This document shows, one piece after another, positions 12,441 through 24,561 of a stretch of 64,000 bases of DNA. Positions within the stretch are counted from its first letter, which is position 1, and each line of letters begins with the position of its first letter. The notes under the pieces are model-generated. The model was not told the DNA's origin, searched no databases, and saw nothing but the letters and a program-made list of their open reading frames with translations. Origin of the DNA: Saxidomus purpurata. Lineage: Eukaryota; Mollusca; Bivalvia; Venerida; Veneridae. The stretch is taken from contig JAFMSR010000003.1 of assembly GCA_022818135.1 (NCBI GenBank), forward strand, positions 30,577,962-30,641,961, in the 5' to 3' direction. The translations under genes were made by a program, and so were the position numbers.

Positions 12441-13984
12441 TGTTCAGTTGCATTCAATGAGTGCTCAGTAACTTACAGTGCTGTTATGAATTGCATTCTT
12501 TTCTTTTTTTAAAGCATTTTCCACTGTTGTTTAAATATTTTGATACATTGGGAATGTTGTTTATGATATAATAGCTGTTTTAAGCACAATGTCAGAATCA
12601 TATCAATGGCAGGCAATTTACCAAATCACTGAACCAGACAACTAAACTCCTCCTGGAAAGAAATAGCCATTTTCTGGACATGATAATGTTTTAGAGTTGC
12701 ATTTGGATTGGGGCTCTTACTCATGACCCCTGAAAGAAATAAGAGTTCAAGTTGACATTTATAGCAATAATGATTCACCACAGAGGTTTATTATGCAAGT
12801 TTAGAATATCTGTTTATAAGAACTGATAAAGAAAATGTCATAGGCTATATTTATTAATTGTCTTGAGAAGTTGTATTAGGTTTTAGTTATATTTATTGTG
12901 CAGAAAATACTTTTTTGATGGAAGGATCACAGGGTGAATTTTTAGATTGAAAGAAAGAAAAAGTTTAAGATGTTGCTTCTCTTCCTAATAACAGATTCCA
13001 GTGAGATTCCAGTGAGATTCCAATAGAAAATGACATTAAATATTTTCATGTGTGTGTGAAAATTAATTCTGAAACTTTATCAGTTAAAAAATAAGACAAA
13101 ATGCTTATTGATTCTGAATTATATATCTTCCTTGCAGACTGTTTTTGTACCTTCTTGCATCTGTCTATTACTTCTTGTTCTGGAAAAGTCAAATCAAACT
13201 TATATTACACTTTCCATCTTAGTGAATATCACCTTTACTGGATAACAAAGAACCAAACTAAGGAAATTTAATAAAAAAGATCTTTATGTATGACTGGTAT
13301 TTAGAAAACCATTAAGAGTTTACAAGGAAATGCAATGTTTAGAAACTGTGTCAAGCATGTATAATACCATGTTTAGTTCATTGATTATTTGTATGACATG
13401 AAGTTCGTTATGTATATAAGTATCTAGTTCATGATTTATGTATCGCAAACTATAGAAATACTAACTGAATTACCAGAATATATGAGTCATATTTCAGCTA
13501 GTATTATCATTCGAAGCTCATTGAGCAATTTTTTTGTTGTTGAAGAAATGTAACTGATGTGATAATTTTCTTTTTTTTGTTGTTGAAGACAATCAACCAT
13601 TTGACGTCAGAATAATTCATTGATGATTTACACACGTCATGTCTCACATTAACCCAGCAGCTGTTTGAACTAACTATTTGACCGGTAATCATGAGTAATG
13701 CTATATTACTGATTATCCAGAATCATTTTGTATCGCTGAAATGTCACAGGGTGCTTATTGTTTTGAATAAAAATGCAGGATTTTACAAAAATTGTATGGC
13801 CTTAAATTGATCCATTGTTCATGGAGGATATATGGTGAAGGTTAGTCCAGTACAAATGCTGATGATATTAAATATATTAGTGATTTGCATAATGTTTGTT
13901 TACTTCAAGTTTTACATGAACAGCATCATGTATGTGTCTTACTTGGTCTTGGATTAAGGAACTTCTTCCTAAAATTAGTGAGGG

Positions 13985-14110
13985 CTCAGACTGGCTAGAA
14001 AGTCGGTCAAATTTAAAACTGACTAATGTGATTGGCTAGAAACTAAGTCACTTTTAAACTGACCAATCTGATTGGTTAAAAGCTAGGCCACTTTTAAAAC
14101 TGACCAATGA
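13985..14110. repeat. Tandem repeat with CCAAT-box cores
   Basis: Three related units of about 43-45 bp follow each other. Each pairs a GATTGG(C/T)T-like or GACCAAT-like block with a CACTTTTAAA(A)CTGAC block. The inverted and direct CCAAT cores recur (GTGATTGGC, CTGATTGGTT, CTGACCAATCT, CTGACCAATGA). The array ends about 160 bp before the exon at 14268. It could be a simple minisatellite. The NF-Y-type cores so near an exon are worth noting but do not prove a promoter. Confidence 0.6.
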
Positions 14111-14267
14111 GCATAAGTTTTAGACTGAAATAGGTTTCTAAGAGAAAAATTGTAATATCTTAGAGATCTCTGGAATTCTAAGCTATTTGTGGTTTTACTG
14201 AATGTCAAGGTAGTATTCTTTTCTCTCTGATGAATCATTAATTTATGACCATGTTTGTATTTTTCAG

Positions 14268-14455
14268 GAGGATTTCTGGCTTTTCAAGCCATGTATCCTT
14301 CCCTCTGTGAGAGCAAGACAAACAGCTACAGATGTGCAGCCCTGACCTCCCTTTCTCAGCCTTGTCTACCAGTGAGCAATGTGGGGCCAACAAGAATCCT
14401 GCCCTTCTTGTATCTGGGCTCCCAGGAAGATGCCCTGTCAGCAGATATTGTAAAG
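14268..14455 (+). CDS. DUSP8/16: DUSP8/16-type MAP-kinase phosphatase, first visible exon
   Basis: The exon starts after TTTTTCAG and completes a codon whose first base lies in an upstream exon (phase 1). It ends in phase 0 at AAG before GTGCGT. It encodes the end of the N-terminal rhodanese/kinase-docking domain (GGFLAF motif, then a PSLCE-like stretch) and the linker into the phosphatase domain. The motif QPCLPVSNVGPTRILPFLYL is highly similar to the start of the catalytic domain in vertebrate DUSP8 and DUSP16. MAP-kinase phosphatases of this type remove phosphate from the Thr-X-Tyr loop of JNK and p38. The exons for the start codon and most of the rhodanese domain were not found and are probably left of the window. 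Reading through past 14455 gives an open frame of about 95 codons, which I take as intron. Confidence 0.93.
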
Positions 14456-15494
14456 GTGCGTAATTTGTTTGACTTGTTGTTCAAAAGAATTTCTGTCTGG
14501 TACATTGCACAGGCAGAGTTATATTGTTCTGGCATTGTCTGCCCATCTCTTAATAGTAATGAATTGAAGCAAGGGAAAAATAAATTGTTTTGGAATTTTG
14601 TCCCAACCCAAAGAAAGTTAGCTGGATATTTTTCTGACTTAAAATCCAAGGGACTAAGGGTCATGGGTTTGAGCCTGGCTGCTGACATGATTATTTATTT
14701 AAGAAAGTATGAGGATGAGAGTCAAGGACTGACCCGCTAAAGGATGGATGGTTATGCAGACCAGTCAGCTGTTAGTAACTGAAATATTACTAGAACGACT
14801 GCTTAACCCCATGAAGAAAATATATATTGCTGTTTATAAACACATAAAGGATTGAATCATTTTGAAAGTATAAAGCAATGCATAATGTAACATATAAACT
14901 AGCCTTTTTTCTGTTCCACTTTCTCAAGATATTGATATTACATAATTGGCAAATCTGCATACATTGAATAGGAATATTTCTTCTTCCGAGCTTTTATAAA
15001 AACAATAATAGTAGCTGAAGAAACAGTAGCTTATTTGATAAACATATCTGGTGAAGAAGAACTTTGGATCTTTGTTTTTTTCAAATGCTTCTCAGTTCCG
15101 GGTTACACAGAATTTTCACATGTCTGTAATTACCCTTTGATACAAGCACTAGTAAGGGAAGTGCCAGATAAAGTGAATAAATTTCAGTTGTACATATACT
15201 GTGATTAAACATGACTTTTTCCCCCACAGTATAAGGTATTTTGTAATATGATCATGATCATAGAAATGGGATCCACAGTTGCCTGATCGACTCTAGCCAC
15301 GACTCTAGCCATGGTTAGATTATACTCATGCTTGTACTTGTATGATCTGTAGCATAACTTGATGGAATAAAGCCTAGCATAACATTATATTGCAGTAGAT
15401 CTGAGATAGTTTAAGACAAGCACAAAATGATTGCAAATGGCTTCTCTTTTTTTATCACAAATTGGAATATACTCCAAAATTCACAGGACCAAAT

Positions 15495-15680
15495 AATTGA
15501 TCTCTATAGCTCAGTGGTTCAAATCCACAACACGTGTCCTTGGGTCAAAGACACTTATACCAAATATACCTTAATTTACCCAGTTGTAAATGGGCAGCAC
15601 CAATGAAAAACTTGCTGCCCCTCTTGCACAAGCACGTGGAATTAGTGTTCCAGAGTGGTTCAATAAGCTAAGGAAGCTTT
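15495..15680 (+). repeat. SINE-like remnant
   Basis: It begins with a collapsed tRNA-like head (TATAGCTCAGTGGTTCAAATCC). This is followed by the phrases CCTTGGGTCAAAGACACTTA and CCAGTTGTAAATGGGCAGCA, a body type I associate with tRNA-derived SINEs of marine invertebrates. The family attribution is from memory and not certain. Non-coding. Confidence 0.5.
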
Positions 15681-18397
15681 CTTTGTAATCCAATCAATTG
15701 AAATATTGTATAGATATAATTATAATTAATCTATTCATGCTTAAAAACAGTTTTTGGACATTAGATTGATATGATACTTTGAATTTCTCGATCAGGACAT
15801 GCCCTTTTTTTGCATAATTTTTATGACATCAACAACTAAATTCCACATGGTTAAACTTTGTGCTTTGTAGAAGCCTTAAAAAGTGAGTAAAAGTTGAATA
15901 AAACAGAAATAATCAGCTGATTTATTGAGTTACTGTGTCTATCTAATTTGTTCATATCTAGATTGCATTGAAATTGATTAGATTAGTAGGTGTGAAGTAA
16001 TGTTTTCAGCCGACTCGCATGCAAGTTAGGTAATGGAATTAGATTTAATGTGTATATGATATTAGGACCCTATCTGGCACCATGGCTGTTACAATTACGT
16101 CTACTGAACAATATATTACCTCCTCTGCCAGTCAATTGACATGAAAACATATCAATGATTCATTCATCTTTCACAGTTCCAACTGCAGATTTTATGACAA
16201 TACACGTGCAACTGCCAAATGCAATTAACTAAATTACATTAATATGTAATAAAAAGTGGTTAAAATAATTTGTCACGGGTAATTAAGTAGTCAGTTAGTT
16301 ACTTTGCAGTTTTGTTACGACCACAAAACATCATAGCGTTCACTGAAATAGAAACTGAGTGCCAGAATAAAATAGCGTGCAGAAAAAAGTAACTGCAAGA
16401 ACAGCAGAAATTTAATTATTTTTTAAATAGTTCGCACGTCGGAAGAAGGAGTGCTCTCTCTCCTGGACGGCTTTCTTTTAGGGGTAAACATGTCTTCGTA
16501 AAAATTAGTCATATTAAAGGTAAAATTACCTGAAAGTGGCAGAAATGTAAAGATATAAAAACTAGAATTAAAAACATTTTACTTTAATATACTATATTTT
16601 AGTTCATCTGGCAACAAACTCTTCATTTTGCTTAGAATTATTTAGAAGACTCATCATTGCCCAAAGTATCTGACCGCTTCATCATTGTCATTTCTTGAAA
16701 TAACGGGGAAACCGTTTAGTGTGATTGCAAATGGAGTACAATCAGTTGAGCGTGATTTAATGGATTAAATCTCTTGTTTCAAAATATTTCTAGTGCTTCT
16801 TACATGATTGTCTTTCTGTTTAACATAAACAATTACGTGTAAAGTCAGCTAGAATAGTTTTTGGCTTTGCTTTTTGCATCACTTGCATTTTCTTCTCTTT
16901 AAGAATACATAGACACTCGTCATGTAATTTCAAGTCAGGCATAGATTCAGTACAACAAAAGGTCACGTTTCCTGCGGTTTAAAACCTTTGTTTAAAAGCT
17001 AGAAACAATCTCCTTTCATGCTTGAACTTGCATGTTTTCATGCATGCTTCATAGTTAGGCGGTCTGTTTTCAGTGTGCTGCTGTTGTTAAGTGGGGGAAA
17101 TGAATCATAACACACTGTAGATAGTTAAATATTAATGAGTGGAATACTTGCTTATTAATGCAAAAATGAAACATACCGTTACACAGAGGGTAACACGCTG
17201 TGATGTAATGAGCAGGAATGATGGGACAGCGAGTGCTCATTGTGAGAAACAGGACATGACAGGGATGCAGTATTGACAGACAAAAATTGAGATGACATTT
17301 TTTTTACCCTCTCTTTAAACAGAAACCTCTTGAGATGAATAGCTGTGATCAATTTGTGTTCGTAATTCATCTGTCTGTTTGTCCGTCTGTCTGTATTTCC
17401 TCTTTACAAATACCAAACTGTCATTCTGTATAGAAATGGTGTTTAAAGCTGAGGCCTATACATTTAAAAAAAACAAAACAACCCAGAACTTGAGAGTAAG
17501 TCTAAAGTACAAAATCTATGCTGATTTGTTTGTGAAAAGCCCATATGGTTGTCCATTCCTCTCACTGTATGATGTAAATACAGAGTTGAGATCCTCATTG
17601 GGTTCCTTTAACGAGTAATGGTGAGTTTATAAGTTTTGCTACAATGCCTGTTCTTGATTTTCAAAATTTTGTATATTTAAGAATTAATTGTGTTGCTTTT
17701 TTAGACTGATAGTCAAGAACTGTTGCTAGATTTGATGAATTTGCTGCCTTTGGTTCTAGCTCTCCGGTCCTTGTGAAACCTCAAACAAACGTCTAAGCAA
17801 CCAATACAGTAACTGACTTGAAAAGTCATTGACCACTCATAAAGCTACATATTTTATTAAGACTTTATCCAGTTTTCAAGTTACCGTTTAAATATTTCAG
17901 GGAGAATCTTTGTTATGACCTAGTATCTGCGTCAATTATTGCTATCAGTTATCACTTTAAGTCGCTACCTCAATTTTCAGTTTCCTTATGCATAATTCAT
18001 GAGCCTTGATCATTTAGATATACAAAAGTGTCTCCAAAGTGCCATCGCCGAGTAACGACGGACCCATTTCCAGCGAGCATCTTTTCACTAGTTTTGATTC
18101 ATTGTCATCCCCAGTCGTGTAATAAAGCATTATCTCTATGGCACCAAAGACGGGCCTATTGTATATTATATTGATTAAACCAATCATGATTCATCTCGCT
18201 ACAATGTTTATAGATGTCAATTGGCATTGATGGATTCGCCACAGCTTCTTTGATCACTTGTTTTTATATATAGATCTATGCAGCATGCACTCTGGTTACA
18301 TGCATTATAGAAAATATTGCTGAAAATATAAAATATTGGTAGGAAATTGTTACAGAGACTTTTTGGCGGTGAAAAATAAACTGCTTCAGCTGATTGA

Positions 18398-18445
18398 ACA
18401 TGATTGATTGATTGATTAATTGATTGATTATTTGATTGATTAATA
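18398..18445. repeat. (TTGA)n microsatellite
   Basis: A TGAT/TTGA tetranucleotide repeat with a few interruptions, inside a DUSP intron. Confidence 0.85.
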
Positions 18446-18629
18446 TTATTCAGGACATCAGGAGTGTTCTTACAGCATCCAGGGATATCAGTTGTTTATT
18501 TGAAAACATATCATTGTCATCAGCTGTCATAAATAGCATTGAGTATCTTACATTAATAGTCATGTACTAGATTAAAAAAAAATTCTTAACTGACATAATT
18601 GAAATAATACTGGAAAATTTCATTTTTAG

Positions 18630-18777
18630 GTAAACGAGATAACGTACATTCTGAACGTGAGCACAACGTGCATCAAGCCAGCAAATATATCAGACGCACA
18701 TTTTCTGCGCATTCCAGTTAACGACAACTACAGTGCCAAATTGACTCCATACTTTGAACAGGCATTCCAGTTTCTAG
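18630..18777 (+). CDS. DUSP8/16: DUSP8/16-type phosphatase, catalytic-domain exon with the general acid
   Basis: The exon starts in phase 0 after CATTTTTAG and ends in phase 1 before GTAGGT. It encodes the middle of the dual-specificity phosphatase fold: the ITYILNVSTTCIKP strand and loop, HFLRIPVNDNYS, and a helix rich in aromatics (TPYFEQAFQFL). The Asp codon at 18723-18725, in the VNDNYS motif, is in the position of the catalytic general acid of this family. A second possible donor (GTAAAA at 18782) would break the frame with the next exon. GTAGGT at 18778 restores FQFL-DKVRESNG, matching the family. Confidence 0.94.
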
Positions 18778-19141
18778 GTAGGTAAAAGTACCGTCTGCTT
18801 TATGTAAGTTTGAGGATGCATTTTATGGACTTTCTTGGACAAGTAGTATTAAGGCCTATTTAATTCAGCTTGTTTTGAAGAAAACCAGGCTTATTGATTC
18901 ACATAAAGCCTACCTGGAAAAAAAATCAAGTACTTTTGTCTGATGATGAGGTCAGCTTGTCACCTCCAAGTGGGGCTCATATCTATATAATTTAGAAAGT
19001 TCTTTTGAATAGCTGATTCTTCAACTTTTGCACCACAGTTTACCTGGAAAAAGTCATGTTTGATACTAAATCTAGCATCATATGCCATATGGACTGTTTG
19101 TTTAAAAGACATGAAGCATAATACATGTAAATAATGTTACA

Positions 19142-19233
19142 GCCCGTCTGAATTAGCCATAAAGGTTGAATGTTTGCTTGCATAAGGGCCCGTCTGAATT
19201 AGCCATAAAGGTTGAATGTTTGCTTGCAGAAGG
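19142..19233. repeat. 46-bp tandem duplication inside a DUSP intron
   Basis: Two adjacent near-identical units start GCCCGTCTGAATTAGCC at 19142 and at 19188. The sequence is non-coding and fairly recent, with about one visible difference. Confidence 0.85.
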
Positions 19234-19451
19234 GTGGCCATGTTTGCATACTGGGTTCATGTTTGTTTCGTTATTATTGTAAAGTGAGATGATTTTTTTC
19301 TAGAATTGCCCAGCAAAGCATTCTGTAAATATAACTTTTATAAAACTACTTATAAAATTCTGTAATGAATAGTATAGGCTGATAATTCAATTTAGGTTAC
19401 AAAGTTCCATGTTCTTTATTATGTACTTAACTTGTTTTGATTGGATCACAG

Positions 19452-19575
19452 ATAAGGTACGAGAATCCAATGGCTGTTGTTTGGTACACTGTTTGGCAGG
19501 GATTTCACGATCTCCGACACTGGCTATCGCCTACATCATGAAACACTTGAACATGTCCTCCGACGATGCATACAG
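19452..19575 (+). CDS. DUSP8/16: DUSP8/16-type phosphatase, active-site exon
   Basis: The acceptor is CACAG at 19451 (phase 1) and the donor GTATGA follows phase 2. The exon carries the signature VHCLAGISRSPT, i.e. the HC(x5)RS/T loop of cysteine phosphatases. The nucleophile Cys codon is 19490-19492 and the phosphate-binding Arg codon 19508-19510. The following AYIMKHLNMSSDDAYR helix matches the DUSP8/16 pattern. Vertebrate members usually have Ala where this protein has Pro in SRSPT, and Pro is common in other DUSPs. All visible catalytic residues are intact, so the enzyme should be active. Confidence 0.96.
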
Positions 19576-20578
19576 GTATGATTCATATAAAAGTCCGCTT
19601 TCAGTTATAGTGAAATATATCAGTGCCACGACTACGGGAAAGCTCATGACTGTAAGTTAAAATAATTTTACATGGTTTACAAGAGACAGGTCAACTGTAT
19701 GGAGATAGATGCATAGGCTGGTATTGACAGTAATGGTGTCAAAACTGTTCGGTAGGTTTTAATACAGTTTGATTGTAAAACTAATTACAACTGGTTTATT
19801 CATCAAGCTGACCACCATAATGCTGATGAAACACGGCATGAACAAAAGTCTGATATATACAATAAACATGCATATACATTAGTCAAGTATATAAAATTAA
19901 CAAGTGTCATAGCATTATTTTTCATACAGTTCAAAATATATGTTTTAGGAAATGAACTGCCTAGACATCATGTCCATTTAACAAAGATTATTCTTTACAT
20001 TGCTTGTAAATGATGATTGAGTTAAGACAAAGCTCAACAAGAATTAACTTTGCATTTTGCAGAAGTGCGTTTCTGTTACAGAATTAAGTCAGTCTATTTA
20101 GTTGCCAGAGGCTGAGATTGATCAGTTTCCTATTAAATACTGTAATATCATGTATTTTTCCTCCCGTGGGCGGATTCGCAACTCCAGAATCACTTGGACT
20201 TCAATAATTGTGATTTTTTTTGTGCATTCATAAGAGAAAAAGATGAAAATCCATATGTTGGTTGAAATCTGCTGGATAAAAACTTGCGCAAATGCATTTT
20301 TGAAATGAAGTTGGTATGACAGTATTGACTAAGGCACAAGAACAGAGAATTTGTTAGAAATAGTTGACCACTATAACAGTCATTCGAACCATGTAATTAT
20401 TAGTTCTTAGTTTTGTTTGTTTATGAGAGCTGTGCGTCCATTAAAACCTCTTTCATCTTGGTTTTGTTTCCTCCTGGTCAATATTGACTTACCAGATAAT
20501 TTCTGGTTATATTATTGCCATAATTTGAAGAGAGAAGAAAAAATTCTATTTATATACTGTGTGTACGTAGTGGAAATA

Positions 20579-20929
20579 CGGTTAAATCTGTGATAGTGGT
20601 CATCTGGAATAAGCAATCACTTGCCTTAGAGAGTCATTGTTATATCTGAAGTAACCAGTGCAGATCATGATCATTCTGCACATCCGTACTGATAGATCTG
20701 GGTCTGCACTGTTTGCTATTTAGTCAGTATATTTTCTCTGAGCTCCCCCTTGGACATTGAATGGTATCAGGGTATCATCCAACTTGAAAGATGGACCAGT
20801 GCATTTAAGAATTTAGGAGGGGAAGGGTTTACTTACCTGTATGGGAGCAGCAACCTAATTTCAGTGACCACTTTATTTTGATAAAAAGTAATGTTGGCCT
20901 TGGCTAGCTACATAAAACGGGTTTGGCTG
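20579..20929. mobile_element. Degenerate TA-flanked MITE with nested repeat
   Basis: The left edge, TA then CGGTTAAATCTGTGATAGTG, and the right edge, GGGTTTGGCTG then TA, are imperfect inverted copies. They resemble the CAGTCAAACCTG end seen at 8680. A copy of dispersed repeat family A lies inside at about 20655-20830. The inverted match is weaker than at 8680, so this is a tentative call. Confidence 0.4.
20655..20830 (-). repeat. Dispersed repeat family A, reversed copy
   Basis: It contains GTGCAGATCATGATC, GTCTGCACTGTTTGC, GAGCTCCCCCTTGG and a closing GATGGACCAGTGC block, in the reverse order of the copies at 591 and 7966. Confidence 0.7.
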
Positions 20930-21918
20930 TATTCATGTACATTACAATGATATGTGAAAACATCAACAACAGCTGTTGATTCATAGATTTACCACTGCAT
21001 TGAAAATATTTATATAATTATGATTAATAACTGGTATATGATAAATGTCAAATATGTAAAAATGCTTCTCCACTAATGCATGATTTCAGACTACAGTCTT
21101 TTGCCAAGTATAGTAGTCGGCATGCATGTTAAAATGAAATGAAAGACAGTATAAAATTGCTTCAGTTTAGACATGCATTAATGAAACAAATTCACAATAG
21201 ACAACAAATACTGATTAACTACTATCTTTTCAGGAAGACAGCTAACTACTCAATTGCATAAAAACTGTAATACACAATTTTACATGATATTATCTTCGAA
21301 TATTGTCAGCAGGTGCTATAAAATTACTTGATTCATGGAAAAGATGTAATCTAAGCTTTCAGTATATAGGACTATCTATATGTAAGATGTTGCATGTAAA
21401 TACTCGTATATACTTGTTACAGATGATCAGCAGATTCATGAAAATCAATGACAATGAAGAATCAATGAAGAACTGTGTTAATTAGTACTTTTTCCACTTC
21501 CATGGCTCTGCAATTAATGGTAGCAAGAGTAAAATAAAAGTCAGTTAGTGCTTCAGTGATTTATAGTCCTGTGTCAGAATGACTTTGTCCTCTGACGGAC
21601 AGATTCGGTGAAAATTTTGTACGACCTTCACCTGACTATGATTTGTTTGTTGGTAGTTTACGTGATGTATGAATAAGATTTTGAAATAAGTTTTGCTTGT
21701 AAGACGTATAATTTGTCATTGCTCTTTTTTATTATCTGAATGTAAACCAAAGACTTGACTGACAGACTCCTAGATTACTCTTTTAAGTCATAAAATAACA
21801 ATAAATAAATCGTATGCTACTGTTTCTGTGATAAATTATTTACGCAGTTTGTTGATTTATTCCAGGAGCACGCCTTTTATTAACAGATGACTGATACACT
21901 GACTTTTTGTTGTTTCAG

Positions 21919-24175
21919 ATATGTGAAAGACAAACGACCAACGATATCTCCAAATTTTAACTTTCTCGGACAGTTGCTGGAGTTTGAGAAACAGTTGAAA
22001 CAAGAGAAAGGCCTACACAGTAGTAACAGTAATGACAGCATCTCAAGCGAGAGATCTGATACCTCTCCAAAATTTACAAACCGAACAAATTCAATGACAA
22101 TGTCTTGTCCAAGCATATCGTGGAAAGAACCGTCTTTTGAATTTAGTCCCCCGACCATTGTCTCAAGGAAAATGCGATTTCAAAATTCTGAAATGCAAAC
22201 TTCTCAGGGTTTATCAGAACATTTTAAAGACAGTGAATGTGACAAAGCTGTGACTTCAATGGATGATTCAGAACAAAATGAGGAAATTGGAAAACATAGA
22301 CTGGAAAATTTCATGTTACGGACATCACCGGTGAAACTGTCATTAAAAACTCAAAGTTTGAAGTTCAGTCAACATTCAGTCTCTGTTGAAACACATACAG
22401 CAAGACCAAGTATGTTGAATCTTGGTCTTGATACAAGCAGGAGAGTGCCAATTTCTTTAAGCTTTGGCCATGAGCCAAGTGTAGTGCCACCGTCATTAAC
22501 AGATATCAAAGAGGCGTCTGAAACGCCGTCGCCAGTTGTGAATTCAGAACCGCAGAAATGTATTTACTCTACCTCAGTTAAAGACAGAAATACACACAAT
22601 GCGCCACCATTGTTGTCACCATTTCCCTGTGGTGAATCAACAATTCCGGTGCATTCGGTGACAGAGGACCAGAATTATGTACCTTATTCAGGGAATATAC
22701 AAAGACGTAAGAGTCGCACAACAACCTCTGAATATTCTAGTGTTGTGACAGTCGAAAAATCAAAACATTGCAAAAGCGAAACAGTTCTTTCTAGTCTCTC
22801 TGAATCAAAATCATTGACTGACCCTGTAACCCCTATGACCCCCGACACACCAAGTGCCACTTCACCCTTTTCTTTCTCAGGACCATTTTTGAAAGCAGGC
22901 GGTAAGAGACCATTACGAAGTTCATTATCACTATCGTTATCGTCATTAGCACCTCAAACGAGTGAAAGCACATCTACAATAACGGAAGAAGCGACTTCAG
23001 TCAACTTCGCACCATCTGCGTGTAAAATTGAAAGAAAATTACGTGCAAAGTCGCATGAACCAGAACCATGTAGCAGGTCAAACATTCCAACGTTTGCACA
23101 TCCAGCAACATCATGCACATCACCTGGTTCAGTTACAATGTCACATATGGTAAAATTGAAATCTTTTAATCTGTCTGCGTCATTGCCTTTGACTTTAGCA
23201 GCACAGTCTCCTACCACATCTCTGGCAAGACTACATTTCGGTAGTGCTGAAAATAGTGATAGTGAAAGCGAGTCTGCAAAAATGGACACTTCAGAATTGT
23301 TACAGACTTCGTTGCCTTCTAGAGGACAGCTTAAGCTTGGACGTAAATCATTAAACGAAAGTTTGGAAAAACTGAGTAGTTTTCCATCTACCTCTCTTGA
23401 CAAACTGAATTTTACACCATGCCTTTCAAGCTCAAATGAAAATCTTCATTCAAATTCAAGTACTCCGCGTACAAGTGGTGTGAAAAGACCATTGAATAAT
23501 GATGTTCTTGACTTGAAAGAGACAGATATAACCTCTGGATCATTATGCAGTAGTATTAACTCCAGTAGTAACAGTTCAGTGTCATCTCCTACAAATACCC
23601 AACAGAAGGTTGTAGTACGTAAACGCGAAGGGCGTGCAAAAAAGCCTATGGTACGGCCAAACAGTATTGCTTTTTCAAAGTATCCCACTTTTGACCTTGG
23701 TTCTGAAGGTCAGGATTCCCCGAACTCTGCAAGCAGTTCTACATCTCAGGACGATGCCTCAGAACTGTACATGCAAAATGGCAAAAAGTCAAAGCCCTCT
23801 GAATATATGACTGATGTAAGGTTTAGACTGGGACGTTATTCGGAACGGGAAGTGTACAGACAAATTACAGCGGCTATGGAAGCTGCCATGATGAAGTCAC
23901 AGTCCTTTGATGCTAATCGTAAATCACGCAGTTTAGATGATATTTTAAGCTCAGAAGATGATAGTTCTGCCCCGAACTGTGAGTTTTCACACTTTGAACG
24001 TGTTTTACGTCGTTGTGGTTTGAATCGTGATAGATTTGCCTCCCCTCCTCTGTTGTTAGAAAAACTTGCATGCGGATCAGATATTTCCGAGCACTACCAT
24101 TCAAACAGCAGTCTGTCATCAACTAGTAGTCACACGTCCCTCCATAGTAGCATGGAGCTTATTCAAGTCTCCTGA
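21919..24175 (+). CDS. DUSP8/16: DUSP8/16-type phosphatase, terminal exon with long Ser-rich tail
   Basis: Acceptor TTTCAG (phase 2), stop TGA at 24173-24175. The exon starts with YVKDKRPTISPNFNFLGQLL, the conserved end of the catalytic domain in DUSP8/16, then a charged helix (EFEKQLKQEKG). About 700 residues of low-complexity Ser/Thr/Pro-rich tail follow, likely disordered and phosphorylated. The tail holds many SP/TP sites (for example TPMTPDTPSATSP), a basic patch VVVRKREGRAKKP, and a conserved-looking block near the end (RKSRSLDDILSSEDDSS, then FERVLRRCGLNRDRF). Vertebrate DUSP8 and DUSP16 also have long C-terminal tails in the last exon. The four visible exons together encode 904 residues. 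Antisense open frames in this exon are shadows. Confidence 0.95.
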
Positions 24176-24561
24176 CACAAATTAAGTGACAGTTACCTAT
24201 TGTCTGTATATAGTTTCTCATTTTGGACATTCGTGCAATTTCATTAGAAAATAATGCTTATAGAAGGATTTTACTTTAGATTTCATTGTTTGTTTCAGTC
24301 TTCCATTCAAATTTTGAGATAGATATCATCACAATTTTTTTCTCATTGTGTGATAGAAAGTGATTGACTGCTGTTTGTTTTCACTGTTTTCTTTTTATGT
24401 TTTGTTACTATTTTGAGTTAGCTGTTGTATAATTTGATGACTTGCTATGAAGTTACCGTGTCACTGTAACCGGGCAACCAGTTGCAGTTCAGTTAACACT
24501 GTTCGACAGGGGTCAGTTATTTGACTCTTTTTAATATTTTTAACCAAAGGTTTAAAATAAA
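24176..24561 (+). other. Likely 3' UTR of the DUSP8/16 gene
   Basis: This is T-rich DNA after the stop codon with no frame. The first good poly(A) hexamer, AATAAA, is at 24556-24561. Other hexamers further down would allow longer ends. Confidence 0.5.

Larger units (their letters stand above)
1..14267. other. Non-coding stretch upstream of first visible DUSP exon
   Basis: I see no convincing coding exon here. The open frames are short, AT-rich and without recognisable domains. The first visible DUSP exon at 14268 starts inside a codon, so this stretch is presumably intron, with upstream exons beyond the left edge. It contains copies of a dispersed repeat (about 591-708, 1392-1470, 7966-8077), a tRNA-like SINE piece near 4013, AT microsatellites near 4829 and 5936, two MITE-like palindromes (8078-8302, 8680-8785), a 28-bp duplication (8937-8992) and a tandem motif near 12371-12440. 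A somewhat less AT-rich stretch at 11700-12060 could be regulatory, but nothing in it decides this. Confidence 0.6.
14456..18629 (+). other. DUSP8/16 intron (4.2 kb)
   Basis: Donor GTGCGTAATT and acceptor CATTTTTAG. The intron contains a SINE-like remnant near 15495-15680, a TTGA microsatellite near 18398-18445, and otherwise unremarkable AT-rich DNA. Two stretches (about 16080-16270 and 18000-18250) are less low-complexity than their surroundings and could be conserved non-coding DNA, which only an alignment could show. Confidence 0.8.
19576..21918 (+). other. DUSP8/16 intron (2.3 kb)
   Basis: Donor GTATGATTC and acceptor TTTGTTGTTTCAG. The intron contains a MITE-like pair of arms at 20579-20929 with a dispersed repeat nested inside. 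The remainder is AT-rich with no visible exon. Confidence 0.85.

Noticed and set aside
1..14267. Search for the missing rhodanese/docking exons of the DUSP gene
   Set aside because: I looked for frames with a kinase-interaction motif and the HI..A.N rhodanese pattern and for exons ending in the required phase, and found none that I could defend. They are probably outside the window.
22954..23403. 149-codon antisense frame within the DUSP terminal exon
   Set aside because: It is a mirror of Ser-rich coding sequence on the plus strand, which keeps antisense stops rare. No independent support.
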